A stretch of DNA of 64,000 nucleotides, taken from contig NC_065922.1 in assembly GCF_024586455.1 (NCBI RefSeq), forward strand, positions 27,586,089-27,650,088, given 5' to 3'. The translations under genes were made by a program, and so were the position numbers. The notes beneath the pieces were generated by a model. It ran no database searches. It was not told the origin of the DNA and saw only the letters and a list, made by a program, of their open reading frames with translations. This DNA comes from Bactrocera neohumeralis. Lineage: Eukaryota > Arthropoda > Insecta > Diptera > Tephritidae. Of the stretch, positions 35,270 to 47,899 are shown one piece after another. Numbering within the stretch: position 1 is the first letter of the stretch; each line of letters opens with the position of its first letter.

Positions 35270-36259
35270 CTGAAATAGGAAATAAAAAAGTGAAATTTTC
35301 AATTCTGAATTGGGATTTCATATAAAATTTTTACTTTGTACATAATTTTTAGATACGCACATATTGTACGAGTATGAATAATTAACTAACCTGCAAGCAC
35401 TCTTAAGACACTTAAGAGTGGAAATAAAAGTAAAAGTGAATGTGTTAATTAAAATCGTTTAATTGCTAGGTGCACAGATAACCAAGTAATTAACCGTTGC
35501 ACAGATTACGGTACACAATTGCTCTGCGGGAGTTAATGTATGCAAACATATGAGTGCACACGGGTAAAAAAAAAACTATAAACATATTTAGTACTGCAGT
35601 GAGTAAAGATTATAAGTAATAACAGTAATGATAGCTTAGCAAGCTGACGAGTGTGGCCACGCATGCGCCTGCGCATCAAACCTAAAACCTTTATTGTTGG
35701 CTAAGACTCAAGCTGAGCATCACCAACCGAAAGAGGAAATGTGTAGAAAAGAAGTTGTTAATTGGAGTACAAATAGCAATTATTACTGACCGCGAAATGT
35801 TTTGTGGGGCATCCAATCTCATTGACAAGTACAACAAAAAGCTACTGAAGACTTTTTGAAAGACATAAATAAATAACATTAAATTATGAAAATATGCTCG
35901 TAGTAATAAAAATCTATAAGTCGAAATATTTTCAACATTATAATTATTTCTTATGCATGTGTATACTCGTATACACATTTCCTTACTGTTACTTACAAAA
36001 AGTAGATCAGTTTATTAATTGAACTCAAAGCAATAAAATTATTTAAAAATACATGAGCATATAAGGCGGCTAGGTCACTGCTAAATATGAGTAAAACACC
36101 CTCTCTTAATTTCATTAAGGTAACTCACATATTGGAAGTTCGAAAATCTTTCCGTTTCTGTATTATAAGATGTCAATAGAACTTCACCTCCAGTTATAAT
36201 AAAGGATGATCCAAGTAGAAATACTTTTTTCAATAGCCTTCTTTGGACAGATCACGCAA

Positions 36260-37345
36260 GAGTCGTATCGAGCTGTCATGTTATTTTTTATCAGTATTGT
36301 TTGGTATTACATTACAGAAAGGTTTACGCCTAAACAACGTTTACAAATCGTTCAATTTTACTGCGAAAATTCACGTTCTGTAAAGAATGTGTTTCGCGCG
36401 CTTCATTCAACTTATGGTCAACATAATCGACCTACTGAGCGTACTATTCGCAACATCATCCCTCATCTTGAGACCCAGCATTCATTATTGGATAATATTC
36501 GACCGAACTGACCACATCCAGCACGCAGTGAGGCAAATATAACAGCCGTATCTAAGAGTGTATACGAAGACTGTGAAGAGTCGATTGTGCAAGAACTGAA
36601 GCCGCTACTCATTCTCAAGCGACACCGCTTCTCTCTATAGGTTCTTGAAAAGTTTCAAGAAGACTCGACGTTTTCGAGGCAAATTTTGTTCAGCGATGTG
36701 GCCCATTTCTGGCTCAATGGGTAAGTAAACAGTTGCCGCATTCGGGACGTAGACCTTAAGAGATTCAAGCGCTACCATTTCTTCCAGAATAAACAACGGT
36801 TTAGTGTGGTTTGTGTTCTGCAAAAATAATTGGTCCATATTTCCCCGTCAATGGCGACCGTTATCGCGTCATTATAACAGACTTTTTGATGCCTTAAATT
36901 GAAGCTCGTGATCTCAATAAGACGGCGCGACTTCCCACAATCAATGGATTTATTGAGAGAACATTTTGGTAAGCTGATAATTTCACGTTTTGGGCTGGTC
37001 GATTGGCCCCAAGATCATGTGATATCACACCATTAACATTTTTCCTGTGAGGATATGTAAAATCTATGCGGAAAATCCCGCTTCGATTTAGGTCTTGAAG
37101 CAAAATATCACGCGTGTTATTCGCCAGTTATTAGTCAAAATGGCGAAAGAATCATCGAAAATTGGACTCAACGAATGGACCATTTGAGACTTAAGCGCGA
37201 CCAACATTTGAAAAAGATAATCTTCAATGAAATAAATACCAAAGAATGTTCTTTTGAATGATAATAAACATTCCCTATTAAATTTGAAGTTTATGTGTTT
37301 TTTTCTTTAAAAAAGTAGGGAATCTCGAAATGAATCACCCTTTCT
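36260..37345 (+). pseudogene. Rosa-like (DD41D) mariner relic, near full length
   Basis: Starts in frame as YYITERFTPKQRLQIVQFYC, then NRPTERTIRNIIPHLETQHS. After a stop come LKPLLILKRHRF, QILFSDVAHFW, VNGDRYRVIITDF-like, then CDITPLTFFL-like and KIIFNEINTK in shifting frames. A large part between ITERF and the end is present, but with many frameshifts. The right edge near 37345 reads GGGAATCTCGAAATGAATCA, similar to the end at 59155 of the copy at 58540. Confidence 0.7.
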
Positions 37346-37349
37346 ATAA

Positions 37350-39055
37350 TCTAAATATAAAATCTTTGCTTGCTATAAATCTATGAATTCATATACTAAA
37401 GTTTATAGACATCATCAGAGTAAATCCGAAAAATATCATCTTCTATATACTTTCTTCTCAATTGAACAGACTTTTCCAGAAATATATAAGAGTACGAGTA
37501 TCACGTTAGATACACTTTCGACGACTAAGTTGCTGGGATTGATATTAGCCGCTAATTTTGTGGTTGGCTCAAAGCGAATCGTCGGTTGATAAGGGTCAGG
37601 TGATCGATACCTTAGAATAACCTAAAAATATTGATTTTCTTGTCTATGATAGATAGACGAGGAATGCGCCGCGAGCTTAGATCTATTGTGCCCTTTGTTT
37701 ATGATAAAAGTAATGCCAGTAGTAAAGTAAAGCAGGCCTTCTTCACGTTGCGGGGATGACTGAAAGAACGTAGATTCGGAAAGGAGGCAGAAAGTACAGT
37801 AACAGCAAAAACATTGTCAAATATTACCCTATAACGGTTTCTTGTCCGAAAGAGTTAAGGATAGATACACGGTTAAAAAACGATGTCAGAGATCCGATAA
37901 AATTTAACAAAATAAGTAATTTTATCTAAAACGCATTATCAAAAACAAATTACAATAAATTAATTAAATCTAAATGGAAACTAGCCAAAATAGTTGCATG
38001 TTAGATTCATACTCACTCTTATCTCAAAACACGTGTCAACGCGTGTTCAAAACAATGAAACGACCTAACACCGTCCAGATACAGGAATAAATAAAAAAAA
38101 CAACAACAATAGCAATTTTAACCTCACTTTTGCAGACAAACTAACGGTGCACCATTTAAAAGAAATAAAAAACAAAATGGGCACGCGCTCCAAGACACAC
38201 ACATACCAAAATGTGTATGTGGAACTCCGTTTGTTTGTGTAGCTTTCGTTTTTCACGAAATAAAGATTTTTTTATTTTTCAACCAAAAAATTCAGTTGAA
38301 ATATAGTCGTGGTCATTTTGGTTCAAAACTGTTGACACACTTCACTTGTGGTATTTCACTTCTTTGACGCTTTGTTGACACTTTGCTGCGTTGACATGAT
38401 TTCTTTGCATGACATTTGTGCGTCGCTGTGTATTCTAATTGTGTTAATTACATTTATGAACTGTTAAAACGAGTTTTTAACACCTTCAGTACATTAATTA
38501 TGACCGCTTTGACTGGCTGACTCAAGCTATCCTAGATTATTAAATTATTTTTTGAAGGTGTTCTGATTTTTAATGTAAATATCGGAGTAAACAAAAAGTA
38601 AGTGCTAAAATCTAGAATTTCTAAAAGCATTGAATTCGCAAACAAAGGTAAAGTTGAATTTATATTGAAGAACTTAATATGTATGTTGTATATGAAGAAT
38701 GAAGAATGCAGCTTAAGAAAATATCATAATAGTAATAAGTATTTGAAAAAATGTAAATTAAATATAGGTTTTTTTTTTGGAAGAATTAGTCTACTTAATT
38801 GAATTATTAAAAATATCATTAACTATATGATTATAAGCGCTTGATTTATCAATTTCTGCATTAGCATTAGTAAATCCAAATTTTTTTCAAGAAGTGATCT
38901 GCAAACTTCCTTACACAGAAAAGGTAGGCCAGGAACATTACAACTCAGAGAACTAATTATAAATGACCGAGATAAGTGGTTTTCTACAGATCTTCATAAT
39001 TTTAGTGTGTTTTTGGCTTCTATTATTAACCTAATCCAACGACGTTAACGACGCG
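37350..39055. other. Unassigned DNA
   Basis: Repeated CACTTTG/GTTGACAC words at 38320-38400. No coding signal I can support. Confidence 0.4.
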
Positions 39056-39059
39056 AAAA

Positions 39060-39345
39060 GTTTGTCCGGCTAATTATGATAACATTCAAAAATTCAAAGA
39101 AACAGTACTTGAAGATCGTCATGTCGGCATCAGAAAGGTAGGAAATGACCTCAGTATCCCATATGGATTAACTCCACTGATTTTGGATAAAGTTTTGGTT
39201 AAAGTTTGTGTCTATGCTAAAATCGTACCAAAAAACTCGAGTCTTTTGCAAAATCCACATAGAATGACAGTCACAATATAAAAACTGAGAACGTAACTCA
39301 ATGCTTACATTCATCAAACTCTTCATTCCTGATGATTCCTATTTT
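39060..39345 (+). pseudogene. Mariner transposase relic
   Basis: FKETVLEDRHVGIRKVGNDL, KVCVYAKIVPKN and LLQNPHRMTV correspond to the helix-turn-helix and linker of mariner (R-x-x-x-I-R-x-V-A-x-D-x-x-I, then K-I-V-P-K-x-L). LTFIK-like coding follows before it decays. Confidence 0.55.
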
Positions 39346-41218
39346 GAAGGCGAAGATATAAATTTGTATTAAATTACGTGATATGTATTTTTTTATCATA
39401 TGACAATCATGTAATATTTAATACAGTAACCATTATTACTCATTTTCGACTTTGGTGTTACTTTCTTAGGCATATTTGGTATTAAAAACATAATTTTGTA
39501 GATAACAGCGTCTGCCCAAAGGAATTTAACAGAATAACGATCCTAATCACTTGCCCAAAATACCGAAGAAATGGTTTAGGTTAGGTAAAGTCTTAGAACA
39601 GATCCTCACACCAAGTATCCCATTTGACTCTTGTGAACGCTGGTGTTTATGACGTCCAAACCTCCTAGATGTAGATTTACGAAGAGTTTTGACCACAAAT
39701 ATGTTAAGGAATCATCTCAGGGTGAAATTTTCGAGAAATCGATTTTTTTTGTTGCATTATCGGAAACTATACACTACAATAAACATTCTCTAAAATTTTA
39801 AAATTATTACGGTCGCTACAGCGTTTTTGTAGAAAGGGAACAGAATGGGGAACATAGCGACTCCAATCTTTAAATGCGGTTTTCCCAGAATTGTGTTTAT
39901 CAAAACGGATTCCACTCCCAAAGGGAGAATTTTGAAGATATCTAGTTCCAATTTCGAAAGAACATTTCTAACGTCATTCTCTATCGCGTTATAGAAGTTT
40001 TTTTTTTTTAAATCTTGATTTTTTTTCTACGAAAAATCAGGAATATCAGTGATTTTTCGTAGGGTCACACTGAGACGATCCCTTAATGCAGTGTTATCAA
40101 TCTCAGCCAATTTACCAGATTTGCCGAAGATACAAGTATTCATACATATCTACCAAGAAATTTCAACTTCAGGCAGCGGAAAGATGAAAATTAGCAGAGA
40201 AAGTGCCTTCATTATTCCATCTCGCCTTCTTCCACACGGCTTTGATAACTAGCAGCAGTTGAACGGCCCTTTAACGTTCATCTCTGGTCTAGAAAGATCC
40301 CTCAAATGCACAAGGTCAAGCGTAAGCGAACAACGGAAGACCGACCGTGACAACCTTACAGCATCGGTCTGTCAATTACAATAAAATTGCGTCAAAACCG
40401 GAACAACTCATACAAATTTGATTGAATTTTTTCAACGAGCTTAGGGAGAGGTATAGTTCTCTAGTTCTCTAAATAAAAGTTGAATGGTCTAAAATTTATC
40501 CAAGCACCTAGGATAGAGTAAACAAGCTTTATTTTTAACATTCTCTTCGAAAATTGAGTAAATATTGATAAATAACATTTTGTTCTATTTTTTCCAAATT
40601 TTAAAATAGTATACTGTTTTGCTAATTGTTGAAAATGAATAATGATGCAAAAGGAATTTTTGCATTTCTTTTTCTAAATTAAAATTAAAAACATGATATG
40701 CAAATATGAAATGTACTGATTTCTGCCAGCTATTATACTCGTATAATGTATTTTTGTGTATATACTAATATTCTCAATCAAATTAATTCACTTGTCATCA
40801 TTACGTCAAAGCAATCAAGATTTGCATCAATTTCTCATACTCCTCCTAATAGCTATGAGAGTAAAAAATCGCCAACGTATTTCATGACAAAAATTAAAGT
40901 GTAATAAACATAGAGAAACAGAGAACTTAATGAAGAAAGCAATTAATTCACATGTGCAATTATTTGCTATGCCATAAACTTAAAAAAAGAATCGTAAAAA
41001 AATTGATTTTCGTAAATTTGGTGGGGAATTCGCAACAATTAACTGTATTGTGCAATAAAGTGTGGGGGTAATCAAATACCGTAAATAACCTTAAATATGT
41101 CTCCATTGTAGTAATGTATTACCAACAACCGTTATAACGAAGGTAGAATGAAGGAATCAATACGAAAATATTGCTAAGCTTTTAAGGATTTTACTATGAG
41201 AAAGGCAATCAATTGTAA
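39346..41218. other. Unassigned AT-rich DNA
   Basis: A stretch at about 39690-40060 (FRGNFRE-like open text with poly-T) resembles the interior of the TTAA-type elements but lacks ends. An open frame at 40049-40252 has no domain. Confidence 0.3.
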
Positions 41219-41880
41219 ACAAGTAAGGAAGGGCTTTTAGATTTCATTATACGTCATTTACATATTTTTCAAATACCGTATTCGAAAGTTTTATTCCGCT
41301 ATCATCATTGGTTCCTAATGTATACTACTTTATATTGGAAGAAAGCGTGGTTAGAACCGATTTCACCCATATTTCGTACATGCATCAGGTGTTAAGAAAA
41401 TATTATATACCGAATTTTATTGAAATCGGTCTAGTAGTTCCTGAGATATGGTTTTTGGTCCATAAGGGGGCGAGGCCACGCCCATTTTCAATTTTTCAAA
41501 AAAGTCTGGGTGCAGCTTCCTTATGCAATTTTTTCCGTAAAATTTAGTGTTTCTGACGTACTGATTTTCATAACCTTTGTATGAGAAAGGCAAGGCATAT
41601 GGAATTCCGAATTTTATTGACATGTCATCAAGATATGGTTTTTGGTCCATAAGTGGGCGAGGCCACGCCCATTGTAAAAAATGGGGAACTGTATATGGGA
41701 ATGTCTGAAGAAAACGACTCTGTAGAGTTTGGTTGAAAAAGTAGTTTCTATGTACAAAAAACTTAGTAATTCTTTCCAAAAAAATTGCGTCCAAATATGC
41801 CCCTCCCTAAAGCGATTCTTTGTGCCAAATTTCACTTTAATATCTTTATTTATGTATATGTATACGTATGAAAATACGTA
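41219..41880 (-). repeat. Interspersed repeat, copy B, inverted to the copy at 1-858
   Basis: Begins ACAAGTAAGGAAGGGCTTTT (the reverse of the end of copy A) and shares ACCGTATTCGAAAGTTTTAT, TCATCATTGGTTCCTAATGT and TTGCGTCCAAATATGCCC with it. Inside, the block TTTTTGGTCCATAAG with GGGCGAGGCCACGCCCAT occurs twice (41451 and 41640). Confidence 0.7.
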
Positions 41881-42800
41881 ACTCCAAAATATACACAAAT
41901 CCGGATTTTGACTCTAATCACTTTGGTATACATAACCCTATATCTGACTCTTTTAGTTTTAGGACTTACAAATGTCTAAAGCTAACGAATATACAATAAC
42001 AATATGTAAGTATGTAATTATGTGTTGCTGCGGTTGCTAGTTGTTGAAATGGCAAGGTCGATAAAAATATCAATCGTTTTTTGGTCCGCAGCAACAAAAC
42101 AAAGCAGCAAAATGATAATTGACACAGTTAAATACAAACAGCAACAATTTAAATAAATGCACAGAGTATAAGATATACTTGTACATTTGTCTGTAAATTT
42201 GCTTGTGCCTAATTATCTCAAGCAATAAGTGATGCCGCAAACATTTACAATGTCATTAACGATGGCGTTGCAACAATTCATTTAAGTTGTATTTAAATGT
42301 TTTATGGCTGTATTTATGTCTATTTAATTTGTAGTTTGCTAAATGTCGTTGGCTTTGATCACTTGGTTTCAATCCTCATAAAAACTTTTGTCTATATTTT
42401 GTAAATGTTTATCACTGGTCCGATGATCTTAATCGGATGTTGTGACCTTTTCTAAAGAAGAAGCAAATCAGTCAGATAGATTTTTATTCGATAGATGTTT
42501 ATATACACTTTAGGACGTGTCATTTTGAAGCACCCTTTTTTGTTTTAATTAAAAAATGGGCTAAAGCATTCAAGAAGGCCTTAAAATTGTAAAAAACCTA
42601 TCTTTTGTAGCTTGATATTTGAGCATGGTAAAAATATCTGATGCGATGAACCATTCTGAAGGTATTCAAACTTATTATTTTTTTCCAATTATATGAAATT
42701 ATAATCTTTTGCAGTCATTAAAGATTTTAGCCAAATTTTTTGTTGAAGAAACAAATTTACTTAAAATGACCCTCTAACACATATGTATGAATATATAATA
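41881..42800. other. Unassigned AT-rich DNA
   Basis: No gene is supported. Confidence 0.4.
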
Positions 42801-42802
42801 TA

Positions 42803-43502
42803 TAACGGGTGTTTCAAAAGGGACGTTACAAAAGTAGAACGACAGGGACAGCAAACGACGCCATATTTTTCCCGCTCTTTGACATTTCTTTTCAGTAAGA
42901 TTTGCCATTTCATTACGGAAAGATTCACGATTTGGTGGGGTTGATTGACCGGCGGCGTCATTGGGCTGTACTACTTCCGTGATGATCAAGCCCGGCACGT
43001 TACTGTGAATGGGAATCGCTACCGCTCAATGATAACCGAATATTTTTGGCCTGAATTGGATAATATGGACTTGGGCAATAAGTGGATCCAACAGGACGGC
43101 GCCTCTAACCACACAACGAATGTCACAATAGATTTATTGAAAATGAAATTTGGTGAAGGTTCTTACGAAAGAGCTCAGACAATTGACCGCCTCGGTCGTG
43201 CGTTTTGACGCCGTTAGACTATTTTCTGTGGGGCTACGTCAAGTCTATGCCAACAAGTCAGCGACGATTGATGAACTTCGTATGAATATCGAACGTGAAA
43301 TTGCAACAGTATCGGCCGATTTATGCTTGAAAACCGTCGAAAATTGAGTTCAGCGTCTGGACTTCTGCAACCGTGCCCGTGGCGGTCATGCAAAAGAAAT
43401 CGAGTTCCATACGTAATGAATAAAGAATTTCATTGATATCCCAAACCGTTTTTGTTTTATTTATAAAAACTTTTGTAGCGCTCTTAATGAAAAACCCGTT
43501 AC
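42803..43502 (+). mobile_element. Internally deleted rosa-like mariner with terminal inverted repeats
   Basis: The left end TAACGGGTGTTTCAAAAG and the reverse of the right end, TAACGGGTTTTTCATTAA, match over most of the first 13 bases. The coding part begins ITERFT (42912) and jumps to GVIGLYYFRDDQARHVTVNG and WIQQDGASNHTTNV, then GYVKSMPTSQRRLM-like and VENWVQRLDFCNRARGGHAK in other frames. The middle of the transposase with the first catalytic Asp is gone. Confidence 0.75.
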
Positions 43503-44059
43503 TAGCAGCTATACGGTACTTATAATAGCAGAGTATAAAGGTCAAAAGCAAAATAGACCTTGAACCCTGTTCTAACACCTATTAGTTCCTCCTATAGGAA
43601 TCTAAAATGATTGTTGCAGAGAACTTTCCGAAATTCAAGTCTGGTATATTCATACATTACTTTACCCTTCGCTGCCAACTGATTCTCTTTAAAGTTATGC
43701 AGGGAACCCTGCGCCAGCAAATGTTAAATTTGATAAACACTTCTATCATCTTTTTTACGATATCACGGAATATACTCATGTGGATCACACACTTTGAGCA
43801 CGCGTATATCCTATGTCGTTGTTCCCATTTATGCGGATTCTCATTTTATGCAGATATGAGAGCAGATAATCCGATTTAACTGAGTTTTAGCTAATTCGGT
43901 TATTTTATGGGGTAGAAGTTATCCATTCAAACCGAGTGAAGACAAACGATAAGTTGATTGAAATAATTTTATTTGCAAATTAGAAATACCTTAGGCAGAC
44001 AAAGATTATGCGATTTAATGCCACTTAAATATATTTTTCCTGGGGTTATGCCAATATAC

Positions 44060-44285
44060 CAGCAACTACCGAGGAGCCCGAAGCCACCATTCAGCGAAAT
44101 GCTGCACCGGACTATCGAAAATTGGCGTAAGCGGCTGAAGATATGCCAACGGAGCTATGGTGGCCATTTGGCAGATTTTTGTTCAGGCCATAAATGGCAT
44201 AAGATTATCTGCATAACCAAAAACCAAAATCCATTTTGTCCAAATTTTGACATTCTAACATCACTTTGTTCTTGTTGACAGACCC
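44060..44285 (+). pseudogene. Tc1/mariner relic, 3' end
   Basis: MLHRTIENWRKRLKICQRSY followed by GGHLADF matches the C-terminal pattern E-N-W-x-x-R-L-x-x-C-x-x-S-x-G-G-H-x-x-D of this group. Confidence 0.45.
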
Positions 44286-44289
44286 TTTA

Positions 44290-46155
44290 TATTGTAGAAT
44301 CTTAAAAAAAGTGAAAATTCATTTAAAAAAGTAAACTGAAAGGAAAAGTGGTGACAACTAAACAAAAGCACACAAAGCAAATGTATGTAACTCTCACCCT
44401 TTTACAGTATGAAAGGGAAATAACTAGATAAACAAACAGCTCCCACACAAATCAACCAAGCATTCTTTGAAGACACCAAAAACGAATAATAATGAATAAA
44501 TATGTACATTTATTTAACCAAATTTAGAAATGTTTGTAATTTTGGGAAAGGTAAGCTCATTTGGGGCACATATGAATTACATACACATGTGCGTGTATGT
44601 GTGTGTGTAGAATGCATAGAAAAGCAGTAAAAGTCAAAGAAAGGCAAGTGAATGTTTATCTCGACTTAGACGTCGTGACGTTGCCATTTTTTCGGTCATT
44701 ACTGCTACTCTGCTACTATTTCTTCGACCCAGCCACAAACAGTTGATGATGAAAAAGTGGAATAAGCAAATCATCTAGTCATAAATAAATCGTTTTTTAT
44801 GCTAATGAGTTTATATTGAAAATTGAAAGTTCACCCGCCCGCAGGAAAGCATATTCATTCATTTTTAAGCTTTAGCTTCTTGTTGTTTATTTATTTACTT
44901 TTTCATTAATTTTTTTTTTTTGCTTTTTTGGGTTTTTTTGCACAGAAAAATGTAATTTATCTGTGTTCATTGTTGCAGTATGTTTTTAGCCGACAACATT
45001 TTTATTGTTATTGCGTGCGAAACTAGATCAACTGGTTGGATATTTATTCACGCAGCGTGTTGTGGCCACTGTAACCGCTAAAGTGTACGCACGCCTCTAA
45101 TGTATTTGCACACGCTCGCATAATTTTGTACGTACAAATATTTTCATGCGGTTACAATTATACATGCTTCGTCGTATATATGTATACATACATCTGTATG
45201 TCTGTACCTATATGCAGGCATACATTTTAATAGATTTATGTTTAACACAAGAAACATTCGTGTGTGCGTTTTTGCACTCAATTAAGAGGAATTGCATTCG
45301 GTACACAAAATTTGCAATAAATTTCGGCACAGATTCGCAAAGATTGATAAGATATGCTAAAAATAATTCGGCATAAGAAATGCAGTAATACTTTTCAAAG
45401 TAAAAAATTATATAATACATCTGAATCCATAATCTAAGTGGATGACCATATAGTTTCATCCAAAACAATTTCTGAGCTTCACATTACAACATTAACAGGA
45501 TAACCACTATTAGGTGAGCTGAATTTTATATCTATACTATCAAATACAAAAAGAAATATGAATTAATGCCTGAAATTTTAACCCAATTAATTAAATTCTC
45601 CAAGATTTCATACGGCAGTTTAGAAGCAAGTATAGGTCGCAGAGTATTATATAGGTAGCATCAGTTCACATGGTTCTTATAAATGGCAACCTGGTAGAAT
45701 GGTTCAAATAATGCTACTGAAGTTATAGCATTCATCCCACCTGATAACATGGACACAATTATGTGAGTTCTCACTCAACTTCCTTATCTAAAAATATCTG
45801 ATATTTCATATACAATTGTCTCAAAGATTTCGACACTTTTCGTAGAAAAGAAATAGTATATGGTTTAATGAAAATAAAACCAATATTTTTGCATTAAATT
45901 AAAGTGTTTTTAGTATAGTTAGAATAATTAAAATTATCCTATAAATAGCTATAATATGGTCTATAAACGATTTTCAAAACCTGTCTATGTTCTTTTATTT
46001 AAAAAATATGGTTGTTTTTGTTGATAAAGTGGTAGAAAACATTACCGAAAGAGTTTTGAGCAATTCTGTCGAGTTGACAACCCTTTGCCGGATAAAACTC
46101 GGTCACTTCATTACGTAAATCCAATTTCATTAAAACGGTGATACTTTTGATACAG
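44290..46155. other. Unassigned AT-rich DNA
   Basis: Simple GTGTGTATGTGTGTGTG repeat near 44590 and TATGTATACATACAT near 45180. No gene is supported. Confidence 0.4.
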
Positions 46156-46159
46156 TAAT

Positions 46160-46440
46160 ACTCTTCCCAGGTGCACTTCTTACAGCATAAATGTTATAAT
46201 CACTTTTATCTTCCTATTGATTAGCCAATTTGTATGGCAGCTATGTTCGGAGATTACAAAATTGCTTGGATAATAATCTATGCCAGAAAGGCAATGCCGA
46301 CAAATGAGCACCGTCTTGAAGAGACCAGTGCAAAATTTCAGATGGATAACTCAAAAACTGAGGGACTAGTTTGCACATATACAGACAGACATATGGACAC
46401 TAAACTTCATGGCAAACTTACACTCCTATTCTGTGCATTT
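46160..46440 (+). mobile_element. Decayed DINE-1-like fragment
   Basis: CCAGGTGCACTTCTTACAG, TTTGTATGGCAGCTATGTTC, ACAAATGAGCACCGTCTTGA and ACAGACAGACATATGGACAC follow the order of the larger copies. Confidence 0.5.
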
Positions 46441-46549
46441 GGCAAATTCAACATCTTGCTAGAGGTCTGTAGGTAACAAGAGACTAGCAGAAAAGTGGAG
46501 AAAAACGCTGCGATCTGAAGTTTTATCAAGATTGCCACAGAATACCAAA

Positions 46550-47025
46550 AAACAAATGGAATTGAACATCTCCAAAACATCGACTTATCGCATTTTGACC
46601 GAATTTGCGAAAGGTGTGTGCACGGTTTGTTCCGCACAAATTGACTGACGACCAAAAATTGCTCAGAATCCAACATTCGAAGGACGATTATTTAACCAAA
46701 AATCACATTTTAACCATTAACCACTCCCCGTATTCACCTGATATGACACCGTGCGACTTCTTCCTATTCAGAAAAATGCATTTTCCCATGAAAGGAAAGC
46801 GTTATGCAGACGTAGTGGCCATTCAAAAGGCTTGCACCGGCATACTGGCGGCCATACCGGCCAACGAGCTAAAACACTCGTTCGACATGCTTTTGGACCG
46901 TGCAAAAAGCTGTATTGAAGTAGAAGGAGACTATTTTGAATAAAATAAATTGATTTTGCGGAAAAAACCATTTGTTGTGTTTTTTTTTTAAGCCCTGTTT
47001 ACTTTGGAACGCATCTTGTAATAAC
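46550..47025 (+). mobile_element. Deleted copy of the 31201-type mariner
   Basis: Runs from ELNISKTSTYRILTEFAKGV through VCARFVPHKLTDDQKLLRIQ, then skips directly to DYLTKNHILTINHSPYSPDM and on to the end of the transposase (CIEVEGDYFE). The right end ACTTTGGAACGCATCTTGTA matches the 31201 element. The left end is lost. Confidence 0.75.
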
Positions 47026-47059
47026 GTTTCATAACATCCTGGTAGTTGGAAAGCTTTGC

Positions 47060-47610
47060 TTCACAGACGTTAAGGCGACGCTGTTTTTCAAAAAAAGTTA
47101 GTGGTTTTGGAACCAATCCTGCTTTCATTTTATTTGAGCCCAAATGATCTTTCAAAATAGTTTTCACTGATCTTTCCGATATTCCAACGATGCCAATAAA
47201 ATTTCTGACTGTTATCGTCGATTCTCAAACACCAATTCCTTAATTTTATGACGTGCTGAGCATCAGTTGATGTTGATGGCCGCCCTGGACGTGGTTTATC
47301 GTCAATGTGTTCTCGACCCTCTTTGAATAATTTGTAGCAATCTAAAACCGAAGGCCTTTTCCAACATTATAAACGTTTCGTCACCAGAAATTTGATCCCG
47401 CACACAAAATTTAATGGAATTTCTTTGTTGAATAATTACACTCAAGGTAAAAGTCGCCGAAAGCACTTCAAAAAGATAAGCCTAACTAACGATTATTTTG
47501 ATGTGACATTTGGAATAGATTTCACTGACAGTCATATCAATCTCGAAAAATGACGACGAATGGGTTCCCGCGCCAAATTTAAATTAAATAGTCTTACTAT
47601 TTTTTGCCCG
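47060..47610 (-). pseudogene. Mariner transposase relic, N-terminal half
   Basis: Minus-strand reading in nearly one frame: KFCVRDQISGDETFIMLEKA, CYKLFKEGREHIDDKPRPGR, PSTSTDAQHVIK, ELVFENRRLTVRNFIGIVGI and GLVPKPLTFFEKQRRLNVCE. This is the DNA-binding half of a mariner of a different lineage from the neighbours. Confidence 0.75.
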
Positions 47611-47899
47611 CAGTAGTAAATATTATTATTACCTTAGATTCTCACCAAGCAGATTACTTCGCGAAACGAACTAGAAACCAAAGTTTCCGGAAAAGTATAG
47701 TATTACTTTCTTCGTAGAATTCAGTTTCGACTTGGTTCAAAACATAAGGTTTTCCAACAACTGCGTAAATATCATCTAGACGTCTGTCTGCTTCTATGTA
47801 AAACAAGTCTTTATATATATATATTTGTCCCATAATTTTTACACAGCACTGTCACCATGAAATTTGCATGAGCCGGCTCATATGCAATGACCAGTTGAG

